This document shows positions 22,785 to 33,575 of a DNA stretch of 64,000 nucleotides, in pieces (within the stretch, counting starts at the first letter, position 1; each line of letters starts with the position of its first letter). Origin of the DNA: Aselliscus stoliczkanus. Taxonomy: Eukaryota; Chordata; Mammalia; Chiroptera; Hipposideridae. The translations under genes and the position numbers were made by a program. The stretch is from NCBI GenBank assembly GCA_033961575.1, contig CM066736.1, positions 9,953,501 through 10,017,500 of the forward strand, read 5' to 3'. The notes under the pieces are model-generated. The model was not told where the DNA came from and searched no databases. It saw only the letters and a program-made list of their open reading frames with translations.

Positions 22785-23085
22785 ATCATGAGAGTTTTCA
22801 AATACACAGAGAAGTTGAAAGAATGGTCCAATTAAACACCTGTATACCCACCACTTAGAGGCTGCAACTGACCTACTCCTTCGTTTGTTTTATCACAGAT
22901 CCATCCATTCTTCCATTCTGCCAATCGTCTACCAACCCGCCCCTCCGCCTTTTTTTTCGTCGTTACCCTTTGATGTAAATTGCAGGCATCGGTCCACTTT
23001 GCCCCTAAACCCTTCAGCTTTCATACCATTAACTACAGTCCATACTTTGTCTACACAGATGTGATTTTTAAATATGAAATGACCG
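22785..23085 (-). repeat. L1 LINE fragment, antisense
   Basis: Reads aatacacagagaagttgaaa, gaatggtccaattaaacacc, tgtatacccaccacttagag and ttgcaggcatcggtc, the antisense L1M 3' pattern. Confidence 0.65.
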
Positions 23086-23815
23086 CATCACATGGCTAGT
23101 TGGTGAATCCAAACAGTGGGATCTGTTTCCAGACTCAGTGCTTATCTCCAGCATCACACGACACAGACGGAGCCATCCAGGCGTGGCTGAGCTCCGTGTG
23201 ATGGATGGAGCCTGACCAAAGGAAGGAGGCATCCATCCACACGGGTACCTGGGCAGGGCCAGGATGGAGTGAAATTCAGATCACGGAGGAGAGATGTGCA
23301 AACAGGAGCGCCCAGGTTTTCCCATCAACCCACTGGCCCAGGGCTTGGGTTTTCTGAGTCATGACGCTGGACTCGGACGAGTCTTTGAAGACCGTTGAGC
23401 TTTTGGATGGACCCTGTGCATTCTAACCTTCCTTACGTTCCGGACTCAGCCCAGGGCACTCGCCTTCGGAGAGAACGATCAGGGCTCTGAGTCATAGGTC
23501 AATGCTAACAAACTTCCTGAACATGTTGAGGAAAATGAGATAAGCTCCGGGAATGTTTGTCCCAGAAATACTAGAAAACCACAGTGGAAGATGTGAGGGC
23601 TGAGTGTTAATACGTGGGGCTGGAGTTCTTAGACTTTCGTGTTTAGCCGTCTGATCGAATCCAACCCAATATCCCCAGTTTACTCATGTGTGTATATTTG
23701 GAAAACGTTGAAATAATCATTTCCTTTCCTGTTGGCCCAGATTTCTCCAGGGATAGGGGCTTTCCCTGGAGCTCATGGGAGTTTCGACAGGACTCCTACC
23801 CGAGGTCTCTTAGCA
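23086..23815. other. Unique non-coding sequence
   Basis: Relatively GC-rich, CpG-containing, with no repeat or gene seen. Confidence 0.45.
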
Positions 23816-24500
23816 ATGAATTAGGCCACTTAGGATATCATGTGCCAACGATACATGATTAAGTGGGAAATTACTAGGATTTCAGTCAATGAAGAAAGAT
23901 CAGCTAATTGGAAAAAAAAGCAATTAGTTAATTCTTGAATTAGTATTCTCTTTACCTATCAATTATCAATGCTAATTTTTTTTGTGGGGGGAGGTTATAT
24001 GTTCTGATCTAGGATAAAGTGATCTCACCCAACAGTAAATAAAGCTGTGTTTGAATTTCCACAGGCATTTTGGCATTATTTGGTGAGGATATCTAGACCC
24101 AGACTCAACAAAACATGAAGACGCCTTTGCAATCAACATATAAATTCTCACTTACGCAAGGGAAGGATCAATGAGAAGAATCTCAAGGAAAAATTTCATT
24201 AGTTTTCTTCCTCGCCTGGCCTTAATAGTAGAAAGTAATTTGGCTAATGGAGTTTGTGTTTTTCATTAAATTATACCAGGCCTTAAAAAAATCTCTAAAA
24301 CAATAGGAATATTCCGGGGAGTTAATTAGTCGTGGAGTTCTTCAGTCATCTTCACTCTGTGGAGCAAAACGCCCTAGATTCTCTCTGGTACGGATGAGGA
24401 CATACGAAAGTGAACATTTTTATCACCGTAGGAGCTGTGACGGGGCCTCTGAAATGTCACAGGAGCATTATTTTTGGAAGGTCTTAGGAGAACACATTGC
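23816..24500. promoter_or_regulatory. Candidate conserved non-coding element
   Basis: Repeat-free and dense in homeodomain words: gctaattgg and gcaattagttaatt around 23913-23935, tatcaattatcaatgctaat near 23958, and gttaattagtcg near 24321. Two TAATT half-sites face each other around an A8 run. It could be an enhancer; only conservation or chromatin data can tell. Confidence 0.25.
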
Positions 24501-24865
24501 TGAACACTTTCGTTTTAGAGATGTGTCTGAAACACAGACACATTGAAGCAATTATATGTTTTCCCCAAAAGGAGCCCATATGATTTAGGTTGAAAGAAAA
24601 CCTTGCAAAAAGTGTCAGTGGCCACCGGCCATTTCTTTATCCCTGTACACATTTTGAGGTCCCACTGAGTGCCATGGATTCGACAAATCAGAGTTTCATG
24701 TCCATGAAGCCAGGCCCGTCTGGTACCAGAATAGTTTGGCGTCTTGGAGGAATTCAGAGTGTTCACTATGAAAACTTGGGCTGAGCTGTTAGGCGTTATT
24801 GGATTGCATCAGGCGATGGACTGAGGAGACGTCTTCTCCCCTGCTCATTTTTAGGCAGTTGGTTT
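24501..24865. other. Unique non-coding sequence
   Basis: No recognised feature. Confidence 0.4.
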
Positions 24866-24869
24866 GACC

Positions 24870-25095
24870 TACACCAGTGTTTCCCCAACTCTGCCTTGCA
24901 GACACCTAACTTGATGAGTCATTAGGAGATGTTTAATAGATGTTCCAAAAATAGTTTCACAGCCCAATCAGTCTGGAATCCCTGCACACTGTGGCACCCT
25001 CCTGGCGAGTTCCGATGCACATGAGCTGATTAAAGGTCCTGAGAAGTCCGGCATTAAAGATGTCTTATTTCACTTGGTGAAACCAAGGCTTCTCA
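24870..25095 (+). mobile_element. Probable hAT (MER1-type) transposon copy
   Basis: Ends are complementary in part: accagtgtttccccaact on the left and aaggcttctcaaacat on the right. Size and ends fit an old hAT-Charlie element. The family was not identified. Confidence 0.4.
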
Positions 25096-25115
25096 AACAT
25101 ATGTGAACGAACAAA

Positions 25116-25135
25116 CACATACACACACACACACC
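25116..25135 (+). repeat. Short (CA)n tract
   Basis: An AC run of about 20 bases, imperfect. Confidence 0.85.
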
Positions 25136-25287
25136 ACCCCCATACACAAACCTTTTTATTTTTTTTTTCTTCTTTTCCTTCTATAGAACGCAATTAGGTA
25201 TGATGCTCAATGGAATATACCAGCAACCAGTGAAATTTTGAAGAAAGAAACACAAACACAGCAATTCAGGAGCTTCCAAACATACGA

Positions 25288-25853
25288 GGTAGGACAATTA
25301 AGTTCACAAACTCATCCTAGAAAAAGTGCTACATGCCTCATTACTGAATATCACTGTGGTCACCTTCAAAGGACTCCCCTTCGGAAGCTATGCACCAATG
25401 CCAGTGCCTAGTCCATCCTTCAAAGCAATTTTGGAACTCTTTTTCTGGAATGGCCATCAGAGCTCTTGTCATATTACCCTTGATGTCCTGAATGGCATCC
25501 AAATGTCTTCCTTTCAATATTTCCTTTATCTTTGGGTAAAGAAAGAAGTAATTGGGGGCCAGACCAGGTGAGTAGGGAGGGCGTTCCAATACAGTTATTT
25601 GTTTGTTGGCTAAAAACTCCCTCACAGACAGTGCCGTGTGAGCTGGTGCACTGTTGTGATGCAAGAGCCATGAATTGTTGGCGAAAAATTCAGGTCGTCT
25701 AACTTTTTCACACAGCCTTTTCAGCACTTCCAAATAGTAAACTTGGTTACCTGTTTGTCCAGTTGGTACAAATTCAGAATGAATAATCCCTCTGATATCA
25801 AAAACAGCTAGCAACATTGTAGCTGCGAGTTCGTGAACTTAATTGTCAGACAT
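25288..25853 (-). mobile_element. Mariner deletion derivative, copy B (broken transposase)
   Basis: Both inverted ends are present (ggacaattaagttcacaaac at the left; gaacttaattgtcaga at the right). The minus strand keeps an open frame of about 158 codons, covering the C-terminal half of a mariner transposase. It has lost the first catalytic Asp with the shared deletion. The second is Asn (HHNSAPAHT) and the third is Tyr (LAPNYFF), so it is catalytically dead despite the open frame. It is probably a passive copy moved by a now-absent full-length element. Confidence 0.92.
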
Positions 25854-25997
25854 CTTAAAACATCATCACAGTTGCTTTTTGGTGATTTGGGTGTCTGGCT
25901 TTTGTCTTGCTAATGCTTGATGCTCTTGGGTTCCTCTGAAGACGAGGGCAAAGTCTAGGATAAAATTCAAGATAAGTAGCAGGGTACGATCCATAAC

Positions 25998-26170
25998 CCT
26001 GACTGTGACAGCCGCTAATATTTACTGAGCACTTACTACATGCCAGGCACTGCTCTACGTATTTCATATGTATTGAGCCACTTACTTCTTAAAACAATCT
26101 GATGAGTGGTTGAGTATTATCTCTGTTTTAGAGGCAAGGAAACTGAGCACAGAGAGATTATACCTATGGC
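25998..26170 (-). repeat. MIR SINE 3' half, antisense
   Basis: Reads tactgagcacttactacatg, ccaggcactgctctacgtat, gaggcaaggaaactgagcac and agagagatta. Confidence 0.75.
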
Positions 26171-26685
26171 TGCTGGGTAGAGAATGGATTAGAAGCAGGT
26201 GAGAGCAGAAGGAAGAAGATCAGGAAGGAGACTGGGCCATTACCCAAATGACAGGTGACATGGTGCCGGTGTCTGAGAGCAAAGTAACAGTGACAGAAAG
26301 GTAGAGATATGGGAAAGTGTGAACTATATATCTATAGATACTGGAGGTGGAGTCAGGGGGATTTGTTGATATGTTGGAGAAACCGAGGAGAGATTGTAGG
26401 GGAAGAAAAAAGCCAAAGGCACGGGGTGACCCCAGGTTTCTGTCTGGGTAACAGTCTTGCTCATTGGGCTATAAGAAAGCCCTCTGGTGAATACATAACT
26501 GCCAGTCCTTTTGACTTGACTGCCAAATGGTTGTCCCAAGAAGTACTGGGAGGAGTAACATTTATGTATTTGTAGTAGCCAACTCGAAGGAACACAGGCC
26601 AAGGAGGGTCCATGACGCTCTGACAAACAGCAGAAAGCCCACAACCCTGGCGGGGTCCACAGTCATCCCCTCAGATGAGGCAACT

Positions 26686-26687
<2 letters not shown>
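26171..26687. other. Unique non-coding sequence
   Basis: Purine-rich 26200-26300. No gene or repeat was recognised. Confidence 0.4.

Positions 26688-26731
<44 letters not shown>
26688..26731 (+). repeat. (CA)n microsatellite
   Basis: A pure AC run of about 44 bases. Confidence 0.98.
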
Positions 26732-26733
<2 letters not shown>

Positions 26734-27240
26734 CGAAAACGTCAGGCTCTGACAATTACCGATGGTAAACCGCACGCTGGATCCTGACCAATCCCAGGCT
26801 CCCACAAAAGCCAACAATTAAAAGGTGTATCCTCGGTGGATGACCAGCCACTCCGAAGACCCCGGTCTCCCTGGGGGGTTGTCTAACAGCTTTCAAGAGT
26901 ATGCCCTAGCTCGAGCTCCCGAAAACCTGGCCCAGGCCCTAGGAAGTGCTTCAATAATGGATGATCACCAATAAACAGCCAACGATTTGCTGGAAATTAT
27001 GAGCGATAAATAATTGAGAGGTAGGGAGCCTGACCAGCGGTACCCTCGTCTCCTGCTGATTCTCCTTAATGCATTTCCTTGATGTAAGCCCCTGCAGTGT
27101 AGGGTGCAGACAGCTACGTGGCCTTCGGAAGATGCTGACCAGCAAGCTCAGAGAGTTATAAATATATGGGCCTCTCTAGATTTTTACTACGTGGTAACAA
27201 CAGCCAGTAGCTCAGCAAGGACATAGCGTGGCTGCCCCCA
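26732..27240. promoter_or_regulatory. Candidate conserved non-coding element
   Basis: Repeat-free, with forkhead-like aataaaca (26970), HOX-like gcgataaataattgag (27003) and an MEF2/TATA-like tataaatatatggg (27158). The composition is unlike neighbouring L2 and MIR DNA. The call is based on appearance only. Confidence 0.25.
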
Positions 27241-27439
27241 ATCAACCCACAAGGACCCCCACTGGCTGTGGTGTGGTGCACAATGGCCCCCAGAAGGCCG
27301 CCTCTGAGGTGCTGAGAGAGCCTGCAGGTTGAAAACCTACATGAGATGAGAGGAATGGAGTCATTCTTATAAAGGAGTTGAGGGGAATCCTGGGATTAGC
27401 TTCATTGCCCAGATCATAAAAAATTCCAGTCACCTTTTT
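27241..27439. other. Unique spacer
   Basis: Nothing recognised. Confidence 0.4.
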
Positions 27440-28040
27440 CTCTTTGAGCTTCAAGTCCTGCCTCGTTCCTTCTTGGCCCCTCTGGGTGAGGCACGCCCAT
27501 GTCCACATTGTTCTCACCACTTCTTATAACCTCTGCTGTTCCGATCTGGTGCAAGCCACCATCATTTCTTGCCTGTGTCATTGCAATAGCCTCAAACTGT
27601 ACTCCCCCCCGCCCCGGCTGGGTTTTAATAAAACCGCCAGCGAGGTTCTGTTAATGGGTAAAGCACACCATGCCTCTCGCCTGCCCAAAGCCCTCACCTG
27701 GCCTCCATCAGAGTCAGAGTGAAAGTCCAGCTCCTTTCTGGGCACTCCATCAGCACGTCGGTACCCACTCCCCCTACTCTGTCCATTGTCCCCTCTGTCC
27801 CCACCACACCAGGCTCCCTGCTGTACCCTGCACACTCCAGACGCATTCCCACCTCTGAGCCATTCTGTTTACTGTCCCCTTCCTCCAGGTAGCAACATGG
27901 CTTTCTGCATCATTTTGTTCAAATGTCACCTTCTCAGAGAGGCCTTTTCTGACCACAGTATTTAACACTGACTTCTTCCTGCCTCTGTACCGAGCTAGCT
28001 CCCTTTCTCATTTTACTTTCCCATCACCACCTAGCAAAGC
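27440..28040 (+). repeat. L2 LINE 3' region
   Basis: Reads gtccagctcctttctgggca, tgttcaaatgtcaccttctc and agagaggccttttctgacca, a long L2 in sense orientation. Confidence 0.75.
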
Positions 28041-28044
28041 AATT

Positions 28045-28565
28045 AGCTTTGCTATTGCTCCTGTAACAAATTACCCTAAGTGTAGCAGGTTAGACAACGC
28101 CAATTTATTTTCTTGCCATTCTGTAGCTCAGAAGTCCAACGTGGCTCTCTTGGTGGGGGTAAACCCAAGGTGTGGAAGGACTGCCTTCTTTCTAGCGGCT
28201 CTGGGGGACAGTCCGCTCCCTTGCCTTGCCCGGCTTCTAGAAGTTGCCCCTGTCGGTTGGCTTGTGGCCCCTTCCTCCACGTTCAAAGCTAGCCATGTTG
28301 CATCTCTGACCTTTCGTCTGTAGCCACATTTCCCTCGGACTCTCTCTTCCTGCCTTCCTCTTCCATTTTTTTAAGGACCTTGGTGATGACATTGGGCCCA
28401 CCCAGAGAATCCAGAATAATCTTTCTATTTGAAGGTCAGCTGCTGAGTGAGCCTAATTCTATCTGCAATGTTCATTCCCCTCTGCCATGGAAGGTCACAT
28501 ATTCACAGGTCACATACTTACAGAGATTAGGATGTTGGACATCTTTGGCGGGTATTATTCGGCCT
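28045..28565 (-). repeat. MLT1-type LTR (old ERVL-MaLR), antisense
   Basis: The plus strand has the reverse-complement MLT1 order: gctcctgtaacaaattaccc, tctgtagctcagaagtccaa, ggcttgtggccccttcctcc, then aaggtcacatattcacaggt. It is a solitary, non-coding remnant of an ancient retroviral-type LTR. Confidence 0.7.
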
Positions 28566-28599
28566 GATATACCCTCCGATTGTCAACTTCGGTGTCTGT

Positions 28600-28755
28600 C
28601 TGTCTCTGCCAATTAGACTGTACACTGCAGGGGGCGGAGTGGGGCTTTTTTGTTGGATTAGTTCATTGCTTTAGCCTTATCGAACACCTACAACAGTGCC
28701 TGGCACACAGCAATGGCTTAAAAAATATTTGCTTTTTGAATGAATTCACGAACAC
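28600..28755 (+). repeat. L2 LINE 3' terminus
   Basis: Reads ttagactgtacactgcaggg, acaacagtgcctggcacaca and ctttttgaatgaattcacga. Confidence 0.75.
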
Positions 28756-28799
28756 AGGATACTCTCAGGTGACTCTCTGCCTACCTTCGGGCCTGGGAG

Positions 28800-29075
28800 G
28801 CTGACCTATACACACTGTGGACATGCTGTGCCCTGCCTGGAATGTTCTCTTGCCTGTCCTGTAACTCTTAGTCATCCGTAACACCTGCTGCCTTCACATC
28901 CCTTCTAAGAAGTTTTCATTCTCCCAGGAAGAATGAGAAAGACTTTTTTGCCTGTGTTCTTCCAGCACCTTTTACTGGACTGTAAGGAACAGGTTGCAAT
29001 AATGTTTTCTGTTGTTCAGTCTTTCTAGTCTTGTATCTCCATTTAGTGAGTATTTGTTAAATTATTTTGATCAGC
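28800..29075 (+). repeat. L2 LINE fragment
   Basis: Reads ctgtgccctgcctggaatgt, ttactggactgtaaggaaca and tagtgagtatttgttaaatt. This may be a second L2 or a continuation. Confidence 0.6.
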
Positions 29076-29204
29076 TACATTTACTTATTTTAGTGGAAGG
29101 GTCCCGATTTAGTGGAAAGGAACTCTAGATTTTGGAATTCAATAGTGACTGGGCCGTCAGCTCTGAAGACAGGTATATATTACACTTTGGAAAGTAACAG
29201 TATT

Positions 29205-29310
29205 AAAATTGCTCTGAGTGCTTACTCCTTGCCAGGAACTGTGTCAAGTATTTTACATGCATTATCTTATTTGATTGTTACAACAAAGCTATTCTGATGC
29301 CAAAGTCCAT
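29205..29310 (-). repeat. MIR SINE fragment, antisense
   Basis: Reads gagtgcttactccttgccag, gtattttacatgcattatct and gattgttacaacaaagc. Confidence 0.55.
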
Positions 29311-29430
29311 GCTCTTAACTACGGGGCTAAAATGCCTAAGACATTTGGGACTAAAAATTAGTCGTGGTATGGCGGACAGAGAGAAAGGATGGGTGTGCTG
29401 ACACTCATTTCTACAGTCATTTCCAAACTG

Positions 29431-29542
29431 AGAGAGACAGAGACAGAGAAGTGGAGAGAGATGGGGACAGAAAAAAATGAGAGAGAGAAATTGAGAGGGA
29501 GAGGAAGAGGGAGAGGAAGTGGGAGGAAGGGAGGGGGAGAGG

Positions 29543-29607
<65 letters not shown>
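29431..29607 (+). repeat. Polypurine tract with (GA)n core
   Basis: About 175 bases almost entirely A and G. The last 58 are a clean GA repeat (29547-29604). The Arg-Glu and Leu-Ser open frames across it are artefacts. Confidence 0.95.
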
Positions 29608-29608
<1 letters not shown>

Positions 29609-30325
29609 GGTTTAAAAGCCACAAGGAAACAGAGGAAAGAAAAGCAGCAGAAGTTGAGAGGTCCTGAAGGCAAGAAGTAATGGGTGTTCCCAGCTCAGTG
29701 TAACATTTCAGATGTTCCTTTGGTGGCAATTCCGTCAAACACAGCCTAACCTGGGCATTGATTTCTGGGTCTCTCCACCAAAGGTCGCGGTCCCTGCCGG
29801 GTAGCCTACTCAGCATAGCCGTCTGCTGTGCAGCGCTCCCCTCTTTCACCGTCAGGTCTGGACATGGTGATGTCCCCTCTGTGCTATCCGTCTGCTGGGG
29901 CTCTGCTCTGCCCTTTCCTATTTTCCCTACACCCTACCCACATCTTTGCAAACAGGCTCCTCATTACAGTCTCCCCAAATTATCCTGATTTGACTCAGGC
30001 CAGCTCTTCACTTTTCGCCAGGACCCTCACAGATATCAAGGGACTTGCCCAAGGTCACAGGAGGGGGTCAGGCTAGGACTCCAGTCCCTCCGCCCTGACA
30101 GATAAATAGCCCTTTGGTCAAGCAGGCCCTGGTGGGCACTGCCTCTCTTTCCTGGGGGAGCAGTGCAGAGGTTTCTGACATCAGCCGGGCCAGAGAAAGA
30201 GGTGGGAGAATCCCACGGATCACGCCACAATGACACAGTGTCTCATTTGAACCATTTTGGAAGAGATGAATGAGAAACTAAAGTGCCCAGGACCTTCCAA
30301 AAGCCCCAGGACCTGGTAAGACCTC
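29608..30325. other. Unique non-coding sequence
   Basis: A diverged MIR-like phrase (ggacttgcccaaggtcacag, 30041) is the only landmark. Confidence 0.4.
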
Positions 30326-30329
30326 AGCT

Positions 30330-30445
30330 CCCCAAAAGTCAATACACAAAATACTAGCTACAGAGCAGATACTATGCATTGTGTAGACACAAACCAGTTT
30401 GATCCTCACAACACTCCTACAAGGAGCTTAACCTCTTCGGATCGA
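30330..30445 (-). repeat. MIR SINE fragment, antisense
   Basis: Reads agagcagatactatgcattg, tttgatcctcacaacactcc and tacaaggag. Confidence 0.55.
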
Positions 30446-30669
30446 GGACAACAACCTGTGTGTGGAGATATTTAAATGTGCATTGCAACGTCAATGAAAC
30501 AGGCGTTACTGTCATTTTGCTAACGAGGAACGGCCTCATCCTCCTCATTATTTATATTAGAGCAATCATCTGAACTATTGTCATCATTAGGGTTATTTTT
30601 ATTGTCAGACCATGCATCAGATCCCAGGGCCTCAGAGTGTCATGGAAACCCCCCTGGGAGGGGGCACAG

Positions 30670-30802
30670 TGAGCATAAGAGGTTCTCCGTGATGTAAACT
30701 CCATGCGGGTGGAAGCCAGGCCTGGCGCATTCTCATTAGGTAGCCTCGTGTCTGAATATGGTTCCTGGCATATGGCAGACACTCAGCAATCCAATGTCCA
30801 TT
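30670..30802 (+). repeat. L2 LINE 3' end
   Basis: Reads tgatgtaaactccatgcggg, ttcctggcatatggcagaca and ctcagcaatccaatg. Its 3' end runs into the GGAT microsatellite. Confidence 0.6.
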
Positions 30803-30864
30803 GGATGGATGGATGGATGGATGGATGGATGGATGGATGGATGGATGGACGGACGGACGGATGA
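30803..30864 (+). repeat. (GGAT)n/(GGAC)n microsatellite
   Basis: A GGAT tetramer followed by four GGAC units, located exactly at an L2 3' end whose consensus carries a short tandem tail. Confidence 0.95.
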
Positions 30865-31058
30865 AGGAAGGAAGGGGGAGGGAGAAAGGGAAGAGAGTGG
30901 AAAGGAAGGAGGGGGTGGGACAGAGGGAGGGAAGGAAGGAAGGAAGGAAGGAAGGAAGGAAGGAAGGAAAGAAGGAAAGAAAGAAAACAGGAAAGAAGGA
31001 AGGAAGGAAGGAAGGAAGGAAGGAAGGAAGGAAGGAAGGAAGGAAGGAAGGGAAGGAT
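30865..31058 (+). repeat. (GGAA)n polypurine microsatellite
   Basis: Almost 190 bases of A/G with two blocks of GGAA tetramers. The Glu/Lys/Gly frames over it are artefacts. GGAA runs can bind ETS factors. Confidence 0.97.
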
Positions 31059-31109
31059 GAATTACTTTGAGAGATCATGACCTTTGGGAAGCCAAGGCCA
31101 GTTCCAGCA

Positions 31110-31255
31110 TTCTTAGTTTACCTTTCTGATTTCAGGTTCCTCATCCATAAAAGAAAAATCATAGCAGTGCCTGTCTTGCAGGGTTGTTGTGACATAGGTA
31201 AAGTGCCTTACCTCTCTGTGCCTGGCACAGAATAGATGCTCAATAAATACCAGTT
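31110..31255 (+). repeat. MIR SINE 3' half
   Basis: Reads tgcagggttgttgtgacat, ctctgtgcctggcacagaat and agatgctcaataaatacca. Confidence 0.75.
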
Positions 31256-32475
31256 CCCCATTTTCCTTGACTGCTGGCTAAGAAAGCTGCCATGGCTGAC
31301 TGAGCAGGAGGGATGAGCGCCACGGACACGGCCCCAGGTGGCGGTGGATGGGAAGGGGGGCATGGGGTGACGTTTAAGGAGATTCATGACCTTGACTGTT
31401 CTCCACAGCCTGATTTATGGGGCAGGGCTGTCTCCTGGATGAGATGTAGGCACTGCGAATGAAAGAGCTGTAGAAAGCCTTAATCCCCAAATGGCAGAAA
31501 GAGATACTCTCGGGTCCAGGATGTGTTTGATCAAATACGTCAGGTGGAGCATGATTTTCCCACACGGAATCCGATCGGCTGTCAGGCCGAGGCTGGCGTT
31601 TGTGAAGTAGGAATGAAATATTTTTCCAGCTTAGCTGACAAAATTCTTAGCTGAGTTTGCTAAAAAAAAAAAAAAAAATCTGGCCTCAGACTATTACAGT
31701 CGTGGCACTGAACCCAGCCTAGCATAGATGAGTAGGAGGCAAGGGGCAAGGGGCAGTAGGGGAAGAACCCTCCTCAGCCAATAGTACCTGGTCCTTGGGG
31801 GTTTGGACCGAGCCCTGACGTGAGTGATGGGTTAGGGACTATGATTCCGGGAGGTCAGGCTGGGGGCCCTGGAAGGGAAGCTGTTGGTGTTTCTTTCCTG
31901 ATGTTCATCTAATGTTTCCTGGGGGCAACGGGAAGCAGCAATGTTGGCCGGACCGCCTCTGTTGCATCGCCTCTCTGGGCCTGTGCTCCCGGCCATGCTG
32001 GCTGTCAGAACTGTTAACCATGCAAGGAAGATGATGAGATTCCCATAAGCTCGTGGCGGCTGGGATTCCAGACTCGGTCTGACGGAGCAGTGGCTGGAGG
32101 AGAAATTCCGACTTCCCAATTCTCAGACCTGCGTCTGCTCACCCCGCCCCGTGGACCAGCTTCTCTGAAAGCATTTGCCTCCCGAGAAATAATTTCTTTG
32201 TGTTCTGCCCTTTGGTCTTCAGTTGGCATTTCCTCAACAGAGGGCAGGGTGGCAACGCAGAATCTAGCTGTAGAACGCATGGCAACATCATCACAGCCTC
32301 TCGGTGCAGGGTCCTTTGGGCTGCGCTGGCCCTCTGAGCTCCAGCACACAATAGGCCCATCTGTGCTTGGCTTCCTACTCACCCCAAGCCTTCCCAGTTT
32401 GGCTGATGCTACTTACTGTAGGAGGTCCGATCATTTTCCGCTTGGTCGACCCCAGTTCACCCTGAGAGCCAGTTA
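31256..32475. other. Unique non-coding sequence
   Basis: Contains an A17 run (31662) but no confident repeat. Overlapping frames on both strands at 32014-32491 have no recognisable domain. About 31590-31665 has two ttagctga half-sites reminiscent of MAF sites. Confidence 0.45.
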
Positions 32476-32479
32476 TGAC

Positions 32480-32595
32480 ACCTCCATGTGAAGTCGGACA
32501 CATCTTTATATTTCCTCCCGTAGCACTTGGCACATGTCTTTACTTTAGCTGTATGTATGCCATGTTTAGTCATCTCCATCCCACGGAACCAGGGC
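32480..32595 (+). repeat. L2-like fragment
   Basis: Reads cacctccatgtgaagtcgga and tcccgtagcacttggcaca. A weak match. Confidence 0.35.
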
Positions 32596-32879
32596 TGTGA
32601 TGGGTTGAACTGTGTCTCCCCCCTAAATTCATATATTGAAGCCCTAACCCCAGAACTTCAGAATGTGACAACATTTAGAAATAGGGTCTTTAAAGGGATA
32701 ATTAAGTTACGATCAGGTCATGAAGGCGGGCCCTAGAGCAATGTAAGTCAAGAGGAGACACCTCAGAAGACTCCAACCCTGCCACCAACCCTGCCAACTC
32801 CTTGACCATGGACTTCTAGCCTCCAAAGCTGCTGCGGTCTGTGCCCCTCTGGTGCTGCAGCCCTAGCAGACTATTTCAA
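32596..32879 (+). repeat. MLT1-type LTR (old ERVL-MaLR)
   Basis: Reads gggttgaactgtgtctcc, cctaaccccagaacttcaga, atgtgacaacatttagaaat, agggtctttaaagggataat, and ends gcagccctagcagactattt. It is a solitary LTR with no internal region. An hAT element abuts its end. Confidence 0.8.
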
Positions 32880-33120
32880 GGGGCCAGCAAACTTTTTTTT
32901 TTTTTTTTTTTGTAAAGGGCCTGGAAGCAAATATTTTCAGCTTTGCCAGCCAGCCATACGGTATCTACTGCTGGACTGCTGCATGCTGCAGTTGCAGTGT
33001 GAAAGCAGGCACAGACAGAACGTGAACAAAGGGTCTCAACGGAGTTCCTGAGAAACTTCACTTACAAAGCAGGCAGCTGGGCGGACCTGGCCCTCAGGTG
33101 GCAGTTTGCAGACCTCTGTG
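32880..33120 (+). mobile_element. Old hAT-type transposon copy
   Basis: The left end ggccagcaaacttt and right end cagtttgcagacctctg are inverted. The interior has gtaaagggcctggaagcaaa, atattttcagctttgcc and cttacaaagcaggcagctgg. The same family occurs at 54090. Confidence 0.65.
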
Positions 33121-33224
33121 TCAGATGAAATTCCGTGAGACTGGGGTTTATGACCACTTTATTTTCATTGTATTCCTAAGGTGTGACATAGGCCTGGACA
33201 CAGTAGGTTCTGTCTCTCTTTCTC

Positions 33225-33365
33225 TCTCAATTTTTAAAACTTCCCTATTGAAATACAGAAGCTGCAAAACTAGTACAAAGAGTCTGCATACCCTTCACCA
33301 TGTCAGTTTTACTGATGACCTCTCACTCATCAAGTCCATATACATCAACTTATGTAGAGGTAGCA
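33225..33365 (-). repeat. L1 LINE fragment, antisense
   Basis: Reads ttgaaatacagaagctgcaa, agtctgcatacccttcacca. A short, diverged L1M 3' piece. Confidence 0.45.
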
Positions 33366-33399
33366 GAACCAGAGAGCTTTGTTTGGCTGATGTCTAGTT

Positions 33400-33575
33400 T
33401 ATGTATCCCTGGGTAAGTCACTTAACGTCTCTGAGCCCCAATCTCCTTATCTGTAAAACAGTGCTAGTAATAGTAGCCATCCATCGGGCAGTAAGGATTT
33501 AAATAACAAAATGCATATGAAGAATTGAGTATAACATTCATCTCTTGGTACATGCTCTGTGAATGAATGCTCGTG
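33400..33575 (+). repeat. MIR SINE
   Basis: Reads gggtaagtcacttaacgtct, ctgagccccaatctccttat, ctgtaaaacagtgctagtaa and gtaaggatttaaataac. Confidence 0.8.

Noticed and set aside
25341..25817. 158-codon minus frame as a functional transposase gene
   Set aside because: It is only the C-terminal half of a mariner transposase and two catalytic Asp residues are replaced (Asn and Tyr).
28045..28565. Intact endogenous retrovirus
   Set aside because: Only a solitary, diverged LTR-type repeat; no gag, pol or env-like frame nearby.
30865..31058. GGAA array as a CRISPR-like or minisatellite repeat
   Set aside because: A four-base unit without spacers; a plain microsatellite in a mammalian genome.
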